A stretch of 7,419 nt of DNA from an uncultured Bacteroides sp. (GTDB lineage: Bacteria; Bacteroidota; Bacteroidia; Bacteroidales; Bacteroidaceae). A program made the translations under genes and the position numbers. Shown here in pieces: positions 6,981 through 7,419 of the stretch; position 1 is the stretch's first letter; every line of letters begins with the position of its first letter. Below the pieces are notes generated by a model that saw only the letters and a list, made by a program, of their open reading frames with translations, was not told where the DNA came from and ran no database searches. Where the stretch lies: assembly GCA_900553815.1 (NCBI GenBank), contig USEY01000082.1, forward strand, positions 1 through 7,419, read 5' to 3'.

Positions 6981-7419
6981 GTATGGTTATAATTAGAAGT
7001 GTCCGTTTGTCTGTGTCGGATAGATGGTTCAGCTTGTTTGTAGGTTGTTTTCGCTTAAATCGTCAATCACTGTTGTTTTTGCATTTCGATAGTTGATTTT
7101 TGTTGGTCGGCTGGCATGTTGTAATGCAATCTTTCTGAATCTTAAAATCTGTCATCCTTAATTTGATTATAAAACTTAAAAATAGCTTTTCCGTATTCGT
7201 TGTGTGTTCGAATGATTGATGCGAATCTTATTCGAAATCTGCGTTTTTTACTCTTTGATTTATCATCCTTTATGCTTTTCCCTTCCATTATGAATTTTGA
7301 GTAGTTTTTCGTTATGTGTTATTATTTGATTTGTTTGTTTCATTATGATATGTTTTGTTTTTAATTATATGAATGTCCGCAAACATCCAATTAGTAAATT
7401 CGATGTTTAAACTCAGCTC
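6981..7419. other. T-rich non-coding region without a supportable gene
   Basis: No reading frame of credible length or composition is present on either strand. By hand count over 7021-7380, T makes up about 48% and A about 21% of the + strand, a strong asymmetry. The region contains an inverted repeat at 7207-7236 and a GTTTAAAC palindrome at 7405-7412. No exact TAnnTTTG promoter element was found on the + strand. It may be the long leader or regulatory region of a gene beyond the right edge. Confidence 0.7.
7207..7236. repeat. TTCGAAT / ATTCGAA inverted repeat
   Basis: TTCGAAT (7207-7213) and ATTCGAA (7230-7236) are perfect 7-base inverted arms separated by 16 bases. Each contains the palindrome TTCGAA, and GCGAAT (7221-7226) lies between them. 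The geometry could suit a dimeric DNA-binding protein, but arms of this length can arise by chance in a region this size. No function is assigned. Confidence 0.3.

Noticed and set aside
7373..7419. ATG at 7373 opening a frame that runs off the right edge (about 15 codons)
   Set aside because: Too short to judge. There is no recognisable protein sequence and no promoter element nearby. It could be the start of the next gene but cannot be supported here.
6981..7419. tRNA, small RNA gene or insertion-sequence remnant in the right-end gap
   Set aside because: No cloverleaf, terminal inverted repeats with target duplication, or transposase remnant could be found by eye.

Overview
The window looks like chromosome from a gut-type member of the Bacteroidales, probably Bacteroides or a close relative. 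This is inferred from four things: A/T-rich leaders in place of Shine-Dalgarno sites, a TAnnTTTG-type -7 promoter element ahead of the second gene, a CCA-adding enzyme of the Bacteroidetes type fused to an HD domain, and exported proteins with AxA|Q signal-peptide cleavage sites. All three convincing genes lie on the + strand. No tRNA, rRNA, CRISPR array, transposase or other mobile-element gene is visible.

Region 1 (1-1573) is a housekeeping unit. A short AACTTC-repeat leader precedes a complete class II tRNA nucleotidyltransferase with an HD phosphohydrolase domain (76-1506), which ends in a strong intrinsic terminator (about 1538-1573).

Region 2 (1574-6980) is the interesting part: an apparent two-gene operon for envelope proteins. 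It has a putative Bacteroides-type promoter at 1782-1789. The first gene (1834-3942) encodes an exported protein with a WD40-like beta-propeller, a helical linker and a divergent OmpA-like C-terminal domain, which could dock on peptidoglycan. The second gene (4078-6882) encodes an exported protein with a TPR solenoid, two Ig/CARDB-like beta domains and a C-terminal caspase-fold (peptidase C14) domain. Its His-Cys dyad is intact, and it carries the metacaspase-style Asp two residues before the Cys. A 24-pair imperfect stem-loop (3987-4055) without a U-tract fills the intercistronic gap, and a perfect 17-bp stem plus seven T's (6923-6980) ends the operon.

Region 3 (6981-7419) has no supportable gene. 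It is strikingly T-rich on the + strand and holds a small TTCGAAT/ATTCGAA inverted repeat.

My working inference is that the two exported proteins form one system: a wall-anchored propeller scaffold paired with a caspase-like protease that acts outside the cytoplasm. Bacterial caspase homologues with TPR or WD40 partners are best known as cytosolic defence or STAND-type proteins. Here the same kinds of module are split over two secreted proteins, which makes the pair worth following up. Its substrate, trigger and biological role cannot be read from the sequence.
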